Assembly: GCA_963691815.1 (NCBI GenBank)
Contig: OY829645.1
Span: 7,256,401-7,320,400 of the forward strand
Length of the DNA stretch: 64,000 nt
Source: Echiichthys vipera
Taxonomy: Eukaryota > Chordata > Actinopteri > Perciformes > Trachinidae
Direction: 5' to 3'
How positions within the stretch are numbered: the first letter of the stretch is position 1; each line of letters begins with the position of its first letter. The position numbers were made by a program, and so were the translations under genes. The notes below the pieces were generated by a model. The model had not been told where the DNA came from. It did no database searches and worked only from the letters and a program-made list of their open reading frames with translations. Shown here in pieces: positions 22,201 to 34,066 of the stretch.

Positions 22201-23116
22201 TTTTTGATTTTTAAAATCTACTTTATTTGGCAGTCATTTTTCAACTGTATATAATGTAAAAGTTAAAGCCTGATAAAATATCTTTTTTTTTTTTTTAAAA
22301 AAGCAGCCTTGATAAATAAAATAAATAAAACATTTACATGAGGAAATTTGCAAACAACAGTTCTCCAGCTGTGACCGAACACAACACATTTTTGAAACAC
22401 CATATATCTTTAAAAATAGTCCAGGTCCCCTGCAGTTTTTATAAAAACTAAAATCCACCAGCAGTCTGGCCTTTATCATATTTACACACACAGGGACCGA
22501 CTCCACCTCCAGGTTTTCCTCCACCCTTCTCTTCCTGGTCACATACACCGCCATCTTAGCCTGCCCTAAAACAAAGTTTAAAAGCTGGCTCTTGTGTTTG
22601 TGCTGGCGAGTGTATTTAAAACCACAAATAAGAACCTGCTTACTAAAACTCTCTTTAAAACTGGTAAAAACAACTTGTAAAAACAGAAGCAGTGCTGACG
22701 GTGACACTCATAAAAACAGTGGAAAATTGTCTCTCTTAGTCCACAGAATGGGCATTTGTCCTCCACAGCATCATTAATCATGGCTACAAAGGAGTTAACT
22801 GCCATGATGCCGTGGAGCAGCCTCCACTGTAAGTCTCCATGTCTCTTGCACAGTGGAGGCTTGTAGAGAGACCTCCACTGAGGTCTGGATCCCAGGTCCA
22901 GCCCTAAAAAAGTGTCTGTCCGTCCATCCAGTTTTTTTCTGTTCGGTGTCCACCTGACCCAGCGTGGAGACGCCTGCAGTCTGCAGCAGCCTGGTCAGGG
23001 AGGGTCCTGCCCAGCTTGGGTTGTCCAGCACCGACCCACCTCTTTTTTAAAGCAGGTTCCAAACAATAAAAACACTTTTATAAAAACCAAGAAGAGATGG
23101 TGAAAGGACCTTTCCA

Positions 23117-25561
23117 TCATTCCTTAAAAAAAAAATTAAAATCAAGACCAAGGCTGTTAAAATGTCTCAGGATGCACTTGGATAAAGGTCTCCACAAAGT
23201 GTCCTCTGGCCCAGTCAGTAATCTTTGAATAAACTGCAGTCTGAAGGCAGCGCCTCTGCTGGCTAGATGGACCAGGCCCTGGCCACCCTTCTCCTTAGGA
23301 AGGAAGAGGACACTCTGTGGGACCCAGTGCATCCTGTCCCAAAAGAAATAAACTAAAACCCGTTGTACCTCTGCCAGGAGAGAAAATGAGGGATCGACAC
23401 AGGACAGCCGGTGCCACAGGGCGGACGAGACCAGGTTGTTCAGGATCAGGGTGCGACCTCTGTATGACATTTTTGGGCAAAGCCATTTCCACTTGTTGAG
23501 GCGCCCCTTCACCTTCACGACAACATTCTCCCAGTTTTTCTTTTTCTGGGTCTCGTCCCCCAGAAAGACCCCAAGATATTTGAGTCCTCCTCTTTTCCAG
23601 TGTAGGCCCCCGGGCAGCCTGAGCCGACCCCCCAGCTCCTCCCCAACCATCAGAGCCTCGCTCTTCCCCCAGTTCACCTTTGCAGAAGAAATAAAACCAA
23701 AGTCCTTCACAGTATCAGTTAAAACATCAATGTCTCTTTGTGTATTGACCAACACGATAAGGCAAGGCAAGGCAAGGCAGCTTTATTTGTATAGCACTTT
23801 TCATACACAAGGCAGACTCAAAGTGCTTCACAGCACAACATGTCATGAATTCAAATGCATTACAGAAAGACAAAGAGAATAAAAATACAGACAATAATCA
23901 AAACAGTGCGGACGTTAAAAGTGCGAAGATTTAGCAGAAAGCTAAGGTGAACATAAAAGTTTTCAGTCTAGTTTTAAAAGTGGTCAGAGTGGGTGAAAGT
24001 CTCAAATCTTCAGGAAGTTTATTCCAGCTGTTTGTTGCATAATGACTGAAAGATGATAAGGTCATCAGCATAAACAGACAGTTTAAAAGACACATCACAC
24101 TGGGGGAAACACACCCTGTTTAAATTATTCCTAAATTTATGGAGCAGAGGCTCGATGGCCAGAGAGTACAACATCCCAGAGAGAGAGCAGCCCTGCCTCA
24201 CCCCTCTCTGGACGCCAAACGGAGCACTCAACCCGCCATTTATCTTCAGGACACTCGCAATGTCACTATAGAGAACCCGGATCGTGGCTATAAAGCCTTG
24301 GTTGAACCCAAAGGCAGCCAGAGTCTGCCATAAATACTGGTGTTCAACCCGGTTAAAAGCCTTTTCCTGGTCTAAGGAAATAAGACCAGTTTCTACAGCC
24401 AATGAAATGGAGAGGTCCAAAACATCCCGAATTAAAGTGACATTATCACTTATGAGCCTGCTGGGCACACACTAAGTCTGGCCAGGGTGGATGACGGACG
24501 CCATCACCTCACTCAGTCTCAGGGCCAGAGCTTTGGACAGGATTTTATAATCCTTGCACAGCAGTGAGACCGGCCTCCAGTTTTTTAGGTCCTGCAGGTC
24601 TCCCTTCTTCGGCAGCAGGGTGATGACGGCCCTCCTGCAGCTCAGAGGGAGTCTTCCAGTCAGGAGACTTTGGTTTATCACCTGCAGCAGGCCCTGTCCT
24701 ATAATAGACCAAAAAGACTTATAAAAGTCAACAGGAAGGGCGTCCATCCCCGGAGCTCTGCCATTTTGCATGCTGGTCAGTGCAGTGAGAAGCTCCTGTA
24801 GAGTCATCTCTGCTGCCAGCTGGGAGTTTAGGTGAGCACTGACCTGAGGGAGACCACTTAGGAAGCTGCTCTGCACATCTGGATTATTTGTCCACTCACT
24901 CTTAAAGAGGTCTCTGTAGAAACCGGCAGCAAACTTCCTGATCTCAGAAGAGTCTGAGACTTCAGAGCTACCACCCGTGCGTAAAGAATTAATGGTCTTT
25001 CTTTGTCCGTTTTTCTGCTCCAGCCCAAAGAAAAACTGGGAGGGCGCATCCATCTGCGAGATGTTCATGAAACGAGACCTGACCAGAGCTCCCTGTGCCC
25101 TCGATCTCCTGTAGAAGCTGCTAAAGACTGCAGTTCTCCTACCTGTCTCTCCAGATCCTTCATTGACCGGGTTAAGTCTCTTGTGACATTGCGAGTGAAC
25201 TGTTGGCAAAATTGTTTGATTTGGGTTTTCCCAAAATCCCACCACTGCTGAATGCTGGGGAAGGCAGGCCTGCTCTCTCTGTGGGAAAACCAGAACAACT
25301 TAAAAGCAGTTCTAAAAGCCTGGTCTTTTAAAAGGGTCGTGTTAAAATGCCAATAGGCGCTCTTTAAACGAATATTTTTAATAAAAACAGAGCAGGAGAC
25401 AAGACAGTGATCAGTAAAACCCAAAGGCTGAATAAAACACCTTTTAAAAATATTAAAATGGTGTTTAAAACAATAGAGGCGGTCCGTTTAAAAAGAGCAG
25501 CTCTTTTAAAATCAGCCCTGGCTACGTTCAGGTTTAAAATGCTGATATTAAAATCACACAT
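23117..25561 (-). pseudogene. Tx1-clade LINE ORF2: endonuclease remnant and reverse transcriptase
   Basis: It starts at 25561 with ILNLNVARADFKRAALFK, the beginning of the endonuclease. Most of that domain is then missing and sequence resumes near 25445 with LGFTDHCLVSCSVF. A frameshift near 25100 leads to the RT frame (24472-25245) with QFFFGLEQKNGQRKTI, NGRAPGMDALPVDFYKSFW and PVSLLCKDYKILSKAL. A TAG at 24472 replaces the Tyr of QTYCVPSR. DQEKAFNRVEH (first catalytic Asp), GVRQGCSLSG and VYADDLI (YADD) follow. An insertion at 23763-24061 splits VYADDLI from VLVNTQRD. Its removal restores the frame. The C-terminal part (23117-23750) has LKYLGVFLGDE and WHRLSCVDPSFSLLAEVQ. A (TTTTTTTT)-rich 3' UTR follows to 22201. 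Confidence 0.85.
23763..24061 (-). mobile_element. L2-like LINE 3' end with (GCCTT)n tail
   Basis: This is a roughly 299-bp insertion in the Tx1-clade ORF2, bounded by a 7-bp direct duplication GATAAGG (23756-23762 and 24055-24061). The minus strand reads ...LPEDLRLSPTLTTFKTRLK..., the C-terminus of an L2-like ORF, then a 3' UTR with TTTGAGTCTGCCTTGTGTAT and ATACAAATAAAGC, ending in GCCTT repeats. Removing insert plus one duplication makes VYADDLIVLVNTQRD continuous. Confidence 0.85.
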
Positions 25562-25686
25562 TGGTGGAGAAAAAGTTTAAGAAGAACACAACAATGATAA
25601 AACATGTCAAATAAAAGCACCTATGTTTAAAAATCATCTTCATCGTCAATGATTTGTGCTTTCACTTTAACTAATAATTTTTTTAA

Positions 25687-26754
25687 TCAATAAATTTCCT
25701 TGTCTGTTAGCACTTCTTCAGCCTTTCCAGACTTCCTGGTGAGAGGCTGAGCTGACTGAATTGCACTGCAGGAAGTCTGCCACCTTTTGTAATCTCTAAA
25801 AACTTTCACTCTGCCTCTGCTGCAGCCTTCACCTCCTTCACCACTCTCCTGTTCTTTGATGATGATGTTTTTCCTTTTTTGTGAGATTTTTAAGATCTCC
25901 TCATCAGACATTTCCATATTATTTAAATCAATATTCATTGTATCATTATCACTGTTCTCAATACAACTATCAGTTTGTTTATTTTCTTCACTCGTTATAT
26001 CTTTTTCAGTTTCGGACTTTTCATTTGAAGCAATATCAGCGCTTAAAGCGCTCATAGAGTCCACCCCGACCCCCGAAGGCTCGACAACCTCCGCGGGCGT
26101 CGGGTCAGCCTCCGCTGGCGCCGCAGACAGCGGAGCGCCCCCCGGCTCCACGATGACCGCCACCCCGCCCCTCCAGCCGGACAGGAGCAGACTAAATGCC
26201 CCTCCACTCTGCAACCAAAACACTTCCTCTCCGAAGAAGCGAAGACCATGTAGTTAAACCCCTCCACTTTAAAAGAAAAGGACAGGTTGAGATCACTTGC
26301 CGTGTCTTTGAGGATCATGTACACCTGTCTCCGGTGACACACAACATGCTTTAGGGACTTGCAACCCAAAGACCATTTTTATTGGGGAGACCAGCTGGCC
26401 ATAACGAGACAACTCTTTAGCCAGCACTTCATTCTTAATGAACGGCGGAGCATTGGATATTGTTATTTTCGTGGCCAGACTAACGAGGGGAAGAACGGAA
26501 GTGAAGGTGTCGTGTAACACTACACCGTTCTCCACCACTTAGCTAACTTTAGCGGTACTGTCCAGGAAGATAACAATGGCTCCGTTCATGCGGGAGGCAG
26601 ACTTGATGCTGCTGTACCCCACCACTTCCTCCACTGCTAACCCTGCTTCCTCCACAGAACATTGCACTGCCAGGATGAGTTTGACGGCAAGACGGCGTGT
26701 CAGCCGTTCAAACTCAGAGGCAGCCGTCGCTACCACTAACAAAGTTAAATACAC
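25687..26754 (-). pseudogene. Tx1-clade LINE ORF1 with CCHC zinc knuckle
   Basis: This would be the RNA-binding ORF1 protein. Reading from 26754 gives a folded N-terminal domain (FERLTRRLAVKLILAVQCSV). A TAA near 26539 interrupts it, and the same frame continues with TKITISNAPPFIKNEVLAKE (to about 26365). After a frameshift, YMILKDTASDLNLSF leads to a zinc knuckle, CFGCRVEGHLVCSC (CX2CX4HX4C), at about 26200-26245. Another shift leads to an acidic, Ser/Glu/Asn-rich C-terminal region and a basic end (to 25687). The order of domains agrees with Tx1-type ORF1. The open plus-strand frame at 25856-26257 is its antisense shadow. Confidence 0.75.
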
Positions 26755-26928
26755 CCACTACCAAAACACCACAAAAAGCACCTCTAACTAAAGACAAACT
26801 GTTAACACATAAACACACCGAACAATAAGAAGGAATAAAGTTTGAAAAACTCACTCACACCGCTGAAAAAGTTTAGCACTCACCACGCTCACAGCCCTCA
26901 CCACGCTCCCAGCACTCCGTCTTCCATT

Positions 26929-26933
<5 letters not shown>

Positions 26934-26962
<29 letters not shown>
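26934..26962. repeat. (GA)n microsatellite, right flank of the LINE pair
   Basis: A GA tract of about 29 bp directly follows the 5' end of the Tx1-clade LINE. Beyond it is ordinary unique-looking sequence. Confidence 0.95.
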
Positions 26963-26965
<3 letters not shown>

Positions 26966-29156
26966 CACAGCTCTGCAGGAAGATGAATGGGAGAGTAATT
27001 CACTGAGACAATAAAAATAATATGTGGCTGTAGAAAAACATCAAGATTGATGGCTGCTGGGGGCTCCCTTGTGAGATAGCTCCTAGTTTTAGGAAGTGAG
27101 GATATTTTGGAAGCGTTGAGATGGCAGGGTTAAATGTTAGAGTCAAATAAAAAGAGGATGGAGAGGAGAGAGGGTGCAAAGATGACAGTAGATGGAATGA
27201 AAGCCTAGAGGCATTGCAATAAAAGAAGGGGAGGCACCTATAGAGGGCAGGCTGTTCAAGCAGAATCACTCCTTCCCCTCCTTGTCTCAAATTGATTAAC
27301 CCTGTCATAGATTATGCATCTGGCACTGGAAGTGAAAATGACTTTTGGAATGGGAGGATGTGTAAGAACACGGAGCCCCCGCCACTCAGGTTGGTTTCCA
27401 GCAGGAACATCCATAATCAAGTAATCCGTGTTACCTCTGAAATTGTATTGAATTTTTTGACACGTCAGCTTTCGGTGTTGCAATGCATGCATTATGCGTC
27501 TCGATGAATTACATCACACTTCCATTCTTCTTTTTCATATCGTGTCTGTGAATACAGATTTGTGAATAGTCCCTATATGGCATTCAAAGATGTAGGATTT
27601 TATTAAACATTATGTGGATAAAGCTGAGGTGTGAAGGTAATACATGCATGTTCCCCTAAAGTGAAATACAATTTTGAAATACTGAGACTGTAAGTTTAGT
27701 ACTTCCACGTTTTAAGATGTAAACTTTACTGTATACATCTGATTCATCTGATGGCTTTCTTTTTACTTTGCAGACTGTTTTAGAAACAAAAACAGATGCT
27801 GTGCTTGTAAAATATGCCATGTGTTGTTAAGAGTTTAAAGTTGTATTCCATAAGAATTGAGATACCTTGTTTCTAGCGGCCTCTTTGGTGGTAAGTTGTA
27901 ACTGAGGGCAGCCTGTTCTTTCAGAGTCTCCATCTTGTCATGGTCACTATGTGTGTTGAATATTTGTTTTATATATATATATATATTTTTTTTGCTCTTT
28001 TGTAGACTTTATTGAAACACATTCACCTCACTTCCAGTCCACCCTCTATAAATTAACCTCTTAATTCCATACACGCGCGCACACACACACACATGTTCTT
28101 ATTACACTTCTGTCTCCTCACCTACAAACCTGATTCAGAAGTTGTGGTTCCCGATTTCCGATTACAAGTGAACTGTTGACTATCTATGCAACTGATCAAC
28201 TACTGTAAGCATTGTCACTAACATGGCAGCGTATTTACATCCAGCCCGGGAATGCCACCACAGACTTGCAGATTGGAATACTCGGCAATGCAACTTTAAA
28301 GTAGCCAATATAATTGAAAGTAGGTGGGAATGTAGCTTACAAGCACTCAAGTACAAGTGTCATGGCCGTATTAAAATTATTAAGCGCAGACCCCCCTTTC
28401 TCCAGATTTTGTAAAATATCTGTAAAATCCTCCTGAGGAATCATGCTGGAATGCTTCAGTTCCTGCTGTAGCCTTTTTGTCCCTTCCTCCTCATCATGGG
28501 CTTACCAGCAGTTATTAGAAATGTATTGAAATTTCACCAGTTAACGTTTTTCATCCCGTGCCTAAGCGTAATTATTCCTAAGACAGCTTTCACCATAAAA
28601 AATTTTTTATCCGTGTATCCTATACGGATAAAGCAATTTTGCAGAGTATGAGTAATACACAAGTAATACGTGTCAATATCTTTGCTCAGATTGAATGAAA
28701 ATCCTCATTAGCGGACTGTGTCTGCATCTGTGATATGCTTGTCACAGCGTCGCTGCTGTGTCCCCCTCCGCTACGCACAAACACACACGCTCTGTCTCTC
28801 CCTCACTCAGACTCACGGGTCTTTTCCTTTAACTTTTAAGTTTCTTCAGCTTCAGGTTTGTTTTAACTTTGGTTTGTACTCACTTATTAACAGCAGATTT
28901 CTGTTAAAACATGGGTTCGTTCAGACCTGCTGCTTGGTAGAATGGGACTCATGTTGCGTCTCTGCCTGTTGGGGATTTGTTTTCTTTTTCTTTTTTTAAT
29001 TGAGTGTCTGACACTTTCTTGCTGTATTCCATAAAAAATAAAGGTAGTAGTGGTGTAAATATTACAAATTCATTAAGCTTTGCACACACACACTCCCTCT
29101 CCCTGCCGGTCGTCAGAGTTTGTTTTTTTAAACTGTCAGCTGTCAACACACACACG

Positions 29157-29193
<37 letters not shown>

Positions 29194-30495
29194 CACCAGG
29201 TTTTTTATTTCTTGGTGTGGAAATAAAAAACAACAAAAAAATTCAAAATCACACTGATCATAAAAAAATTAAAAGTAAAAATAAGAAAGTTATGTTGAGT
29301 ATGAAAACTCTAGCTCATTACATTCATGTGTTGTATTCAGTGTTGTAAACTTTTTGTGTAAATAGTTTGTTTGCTGTCGTGATCAAAACCATTGATCTGA
29401 AGCTCAATGCTGACGCTGTCCTGGAAATTTTTGAAAAGTTTTCTAATCAGCAATACATACTATTTATTTATACTATAAACTATTTCTGATCAGCCATATC
29501 AATTGCATGCTTGAAATAACATTCCGGGTAAACCCCTGGCCATTTCAAGACGGGTTAGGCCCCGCCCACTCCGAGTAATGATGCAGATAATTCATATGGT
29601 AAACAGATACAGATACAGATAATGCTGTACTCGCTCATCCCTACAAATAACCATAGCAACATATACAAGCTAACTCACTGACTTAACCATGGCTTTAACT
29701 GAATACAAAGTTAAGACACTACTTTGAACATAGCCTGCCTTTATTCATTTGCTATATGCACTCTGATTGGTCCCTGTAAGGAAATTACCTTGTTGTTTTG
29801 GCTGAACTTTGTTGTTTGTACTTCTCTTACCTATGTCCTCTTTTGTGTCCGCATTTTGTTACCTTCTAGTTTGTAAAACTACTTTGAGGCATACCTAGCC
29901 AAGTAGCTTCAAGCATGCTTAATTTAGCAGACCTGCTTCTGCAGACCAGCAATCGGGCCTGTCTTTTTTAACCGCATGACTCATTTTAGAATTGGATTTC
30001 AGCTTTGCTGGGTGTCGGTTGCTGTGCAATATACAGGAAGGAGAGAATACAGCATTTCACAATGTCTGTATACAACAGGCATCAAGACACTTCTGGGTGT
30101 CAGAAGCAGCTCCCACTGACCTGAAGCCAACCTTTTTGCTACATTAAACAGTGTTACATAGTTAAAAATGAAAATGTGTTGTGTTTAGGGTTGCCCCGCC
30201 TGATGTACAGCAAAAGGTGTAGGGTTTTATCGTTTTCCTTCAGAAAATACTAAATTTATCCGGAGGAACCTGTGGGTGAGGAGGTTAAAGCGAGTGGACG
30301 TTGTCAAAAGTACTAGTGCTACAGAGAAAACCGCAAGACTGCCTGCTGGAGGAGGAGCCTCTTCTAACGGGGCAGACTGGGAAGAAACCTCCGTCATTGT
30401 GTTTGTGGATTTTCTCACAGAGAACACTTCTGTGTCACCAGTTGGACAGTTTTTTCTATCAAACTTTCTGTTTAACCTACAAATATATATTGATT
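26963..30495. other. Unannotated DNA with simple repeats
   Basis: No gene was recognised. Simple repeats include (TA)n at about 27971-27989, a CA tract at about 28075-28093 and (CT)n at about 29158-29191. At about 29600-29644 a sequence ending CTCGCTCATCCCTA resembles a hAT-type terminus, but no matching left end was found. Confidence 0.4.
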
Positions 30496-31018
30496 AGAAT
30501 AGAATAGAATAGAATTACTTTAATGATCCCAGACTGGGAAATTATTTTGTAACAGCAGTAGTGGGTCAGAAAATAAACACTTTGTACATAACATAAATAG
30601 AATCAAATATATACATAGTGTATATATAGAGTGCACAGTGTGCTATAAACAATAAAAAATAATAAAATATACAACAAAATATGCAAAATATACCATAACA
30701 ATAATAATATATACAGAAAAAAAAAAACAGTAGAGAGAGCAGAGTTCTCTGTCAGGCAGAGGTAAGAGAGTTATTATAAAAAGTGATGGATTGTGGCAGG
30801 AAAGATTTCCTGAATCTGTTGCTACGACAGCGAAGCTTAAGCAGCCTTTTGGAGAAGGTGCTCCGCTGTCTGACCAGTGTGAGTTGGAGAGGGTGGAGAG
30901 GATTATCCATGATGGATAACAGTTTTTTCAGTGTCCTCCTCTCCACCACAGCCTCCAGAGTGGCTGTGCTGCCTGTTACTGCTCCAGCCTTTGAGTTCAC
31001 TTTTTTAAACTTTCTTAA
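30496..31018 (-). mobile_element. LINE D: 5'-truncated CR1/L2/Rex1-like 3' end
   Basis: The minus strand ends in (ATTCT)n (plus-strand GAATAGAATAGAATAG at about 30496), preceded by the 3' UTR phrase that reads CCCAGACTGGGAAATT on the plus strand. The retained coding part (30752 to about 31018) encodes AVVERRTLKKLLSIMDNPLH and FRKSFLPQSITFYNNS. These correspond to the C-terminal tail of the LINE A protein (VSERRVLSKLHTILDN... FLPAAIKLYN). Only the last quarter of the element inserted, as is usual for non-LTR copies. Confidence 0.8.
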
Positions 31019-31110
31019 CTTTTATTCTTGTTTTGTTCATTCTGTTTCTTCACCCTAACTTCTGTGAAGTTCTGCCCTCTATAATGAGGTTAGTTTCGAT
31101 TGTTTTCGTG

Positions 31111-33043
31111 TTTTTTTAGTGCTGTTTTCAAAAAGGACTCGAAGGGCAGCCTATTACTCATCTTTAATAGAGGAGAATAAGAACAATCCTAGATTTCTTT
31201 TCAGCACTGTAGCCAGGCTGACAGAGAGCCACAGCTCTATTGAGCCATGTATTCCTATAAACCTCAGTAGTATCGACTTCATGACCTTCTTTAATGACAA
31301 AATTATAACTATTTGAGACAAAATCAACTCGCTTGGCACAGATTTTTCTTCAAACCCAGGAACCCAGAAACCAACTTTACGACCTGATATGTTCTTGGAC
31401 TGCTTTTCTACAGTCGACCTTTACAAATTAACATGTACTATTTTAGCATCAAAGCCCTCTACTTGTCTCCTAGACTCTATACCAACTAGGTTACTTAAAG
31501 AACCGTTACCTATAGTTAGCACTCCTGTATTAGATATGGTTAACATGTCTTTATCAGCAGGTTATTTACCACAGTCTTTTAAAGTAGCTGTTATTAAACC
31601 TCTTCTTAAAAAGCCCAGTCTTGATCCAGAGGTACTAGCCAACTATAGACCTATATCTAACCTTCCTTTTCTCTCTAAGATCCTCGAGAAATTAGTCGCC
31701 AATCAGCTGTGCGACTTTTTACATAATAATGAGTTATTTGAGGACTTCCAGTCAGGATTTAGAATGAATCATAGCACTGAGACAGCACTGGTAAAAACGA
31801 CCTTCTAATAGCTTCAGACAAAGGACTTTTCTCTGTACTTGTCTTACTAGATCTTAGTGCTGCCTTCGACACTATTGACCATCACATCCTGCTACAGAGA
31901 CTGGAGCATCTAATTGGCATTAAAGGAACCACATTAAGCTGGTTTAAGTCATATTTATCAGATAGATATCAGTTTGTACATGTCCTTGGACAGATTCTAT
32001 TCACCTTATATATGCTTCCCTTAGGAAATATTATAAGGAAGCACTCTATAAACTTTCATTGTTATGCTGATGATAGACAGTTATATTTGTCGATCAAACC
32101 AGATGAAACCCATCAGTTAGATAAACTTCAAATATGCATTAAGGAAATAAAAAGCTGGATGACCTGCAATTTTCTGATGTTAAACTCAGATAAAACTGAA
32201 GTCATTGTACTTGGCCCCAAAGTCCTCCGAAACTCAATAGCTAAAGACATTGTTACTCTGGATGATGTTGTGTTGTCCTCCAGCACCACAGTAAGGAATC
32301 TGGGTGCTATTTTTGATCAGGCTATGTCCTTCGATTCTCACATAAAATTTACGACAAGGACTGCATATTTTCACCTGCGTAATATTGCGAAAATTAGGAA
32401 CATTGTGTCTCAGAAAGATGCAGAAAAACTAGTCCATGCATTTGTTACTTCTAGGCTGGACTACTGCAACTCCTTATTATCAGGCTGCTCCAATAAGTCT
32501 GTTAAGAGTCTCCAGTTGGTCCAAAATGCTGCAGCTCGTGTACTAACTAAAACAAATCGAAGAGAACATATTTCTCCTGTATTAGCTTCTTTGCACTGGC
32601 TACCTGGAAAATCTAGAATATAATTTAAAATCCTTCTCCTTACCTACAAAGCGCTTATTGGTCAGGCCCCATCGTATCTTAAAGAGCTCATAGTACCGTA
32701 TTACCCGACTAGATCGCTGCGCTCTGAGAATGCAGGGTTACTCGTCGTTCCTAGAGTCTCCAAAAGTAGAATGGGAGGCAGAGCCTTCAGCTACCAAGCT
32801 CCTCTCCTGTAGAACCAACTCCAAAGTGTTATTCGGAATACAGACACTGTCCCTATATTTAAGACGTTCCTGCCTGTAATAGGGAAGGTTTTCGTTGCTA
32901 CCATACTCTACGGGGGAATTGTTGGGTCTATGTTTATCATAATTAAGTCATAGAGTTTGGTCTTTACCTAGTTTGTAAAATGTCCTGAGATAACTTTTGT
33001 TGTGATTTGGCACTATAAATAAAATTGAACTGAATTGAATTGA
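31111..33043 (+). mobile_element. LINE E: L2/Maui-type non-LTR retrotransposon
   Basis: This is a 5'-truncated L2-clade LINE lacking the endonuclease, with RT (31119 to about 32870) and a short 3' UTR ending in ATTGAACTGAATTGAATTG at about 33043. Its 3' UTR is the same as the fragments at 755-1078 and 60264-60480, and its RT matches the split copy at 10150-12783. The next element (F) begins within a few bases of its end. Confidence 0.85.
31119..32870 (+). pseudogene. LINE E reverse transcriptase (L2-type), broken
   Basis: The frame from 31119 has SSLIEENKNNPRFLFSTVAR. A TGA at 31314 replaces an Arg, and the same frame continues from 31389 with SIPTRLLKEPLPIV, FKVAVIKPLLKKPSLDPEV and NYRPISNLPFLSKILEKL. 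A frameshift near 31798 precedes LLDLSAAFDTIDHH (first catalytic Asp). At about 31982 roughly 55 bp are deleted, including the VSHGVPQGSV block, so FVHV joins directly to LGQILFTLY. Next come HCYADDRQLYLSI (YADD kept) and the thumb to WLPGKSRI. Further stops at about 32621 and 32809 interrupt the tail (FKILLLTYKALIGQAP...). The enzyme cannot be made from this copy. Confidence 0.85.
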
Positions 33044-34066
33044 ACAGCTGATTTCCCTAATGCCGGCCGGCATGGCGGCCAGACCAGCTGATATTCCACC
33101 CGAACTCTGGAGAAAAACACACCAGGGACGCAAAGATGGGAAGCAACGTCAGGGCAATAGATGAGGGACAAGATGGGACGGGCTTATGGATAGAAAATTT
33201 AAGCCGTGTCTCCCCTCTGTTGTTATGGGAAATGTAAGGTCTCTCTACATCAAAATGGATGAACTGACGGCACTGGCGCGGAACCACCCGGAGTACCTCG
33301 AGTGCAGTCTGATGTGTTTCATGGAGACATGGCTGCACAGGGACATGACGGACCAGAGCGTCTCAGTGGATGGCTTCCATACCATTTTGGCTAACCGGGA
33401 CTGCACCGAGAGCGGAAAGCAGAAAGGAGGGGGGCTTGCCGTTCTAGTAAACAGCAGATGGTGTAATCCTGGTCATATCACCATTAAAGAACAGCTCTGT
33501 AGCCCGGATGTTAAACTGCTGGCCGTTGGACTCCATCCATACCATCTGCCTAGAGAGATCCCCCGCATGTCATCACTGTTGTTCTGTATATCCCTCTCTC
33601 TGCAACCCCCACATCTGTCTGCAGCATCATACACACCACCATCTCCAGACTCCAGAATCAACAACCCAGTGCCCTCATCATCATGTAGGGAGACTTTAAC
33701 CACGTCACCTTGGATAGAGTTTTGCCGACCTTCCAACAGTACGTGAGCTGTCCTACCAAAGAGGAGAGCACTCTGGACCTGATGTATGCTAACATTAAGG
33801 ATGAATACATGTGTGTGTCCCACCCCCTGTGCCTCTGGTGAAGAGGAAGCCTACGACCATAAAGACTGTGAATCTGAGGAGGCTTATGAGACACTGCAGG
33901 GAAAACAGAATATAAAACAGAAAAACATAATATAAATATATATAACTATAAATGTTCTGTTTTGCTTATATATGCTGTCTGTATAATATTTGCCGTTTGT
34001 ATATCTAGAGTTCTGTAACGAAAATATTTTATCTTTCTGGGATTATTAAAGTATTTCTGATCCTGA
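33044..34066 (+). mobile_element. LINE F: internally deleted CR1/L2/Rex1-like element
   Basis: About 1 kb with a GC-rich start, an almost complete endonuclease (33186 to about 33830) and then an immediate jump to a LINE-type 3' end with GGGATTATTAAAGTATTTC at about 34040-34060. The linker and whole RT are missing. It looks like a deletion derivative rather than a 5'-truncated copy, because both the coding start and the 3' terminus are present. Confidence 0.75.
33186..33830 (+). pseudogene. LINE F endonuclease segment
   Basis: The frame from 33186 reads FKPCLPSVVMGNVRSL, KMDELTALARNHPEYLE, LMCFMETWLH (MET-W where relatives have TET-W; the Glu is kept) and GGGLAVLVNSRWCNPGH. A frameshift near 33560 follows PREIP, after which the GDFNHVTLDRVLPTFQQY region can still be read in another frame (about 33690-33745), then LDLMYANIKDEY. 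The SDH motif is not recognisable. The coding sequence ends near 33895 with AYETLQG-like sequence, where the deletion starts. Confidence 0.75.

Larger units (their letters stand above)
22201..26933 (-). mobile_element. Tx1-clade (L1-type) LINE inserted in (GA)n/(TC)n
   Basis: This 4.7-kb minus-strand LINE has two ORFs: a CCHC zinc-knuckle ORF1 (25687-26754) and an endonuclease/RT ORF2 (23117-25561). RT phrases such as DLKNWRPVSLLCKDYKILSK, GVRQGCSLSGMLYSLAIEPL and VYADDLIIF match the Xenopus Tx1-type lineage of L1-like elements. Both ends lie directly against (GA)n on the plus strand, i.e. (TC)n in the element's own orientation. From memory, Tx1-clade families specific for (TC)n microsatellites (named Kibi) have been described in fish; membership needs a search. 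The endonuclease is largely deleted, so this copy is dead. Confidence 0.85.

Noticed and set aside
25856..26257. 133-codon plus-strand frame as a gene
   Set aside because: It is the antisense shadow of the acidic and zinc-knuckle region of the Tx1-clade ORF1.
29600..29644. hAT terminus (ending CTCGCTCATCCCTA) as a full hAT element
   Set aside because: No matching left terminus with an 8-bp duplication was found upstream, so no element could be delimited.
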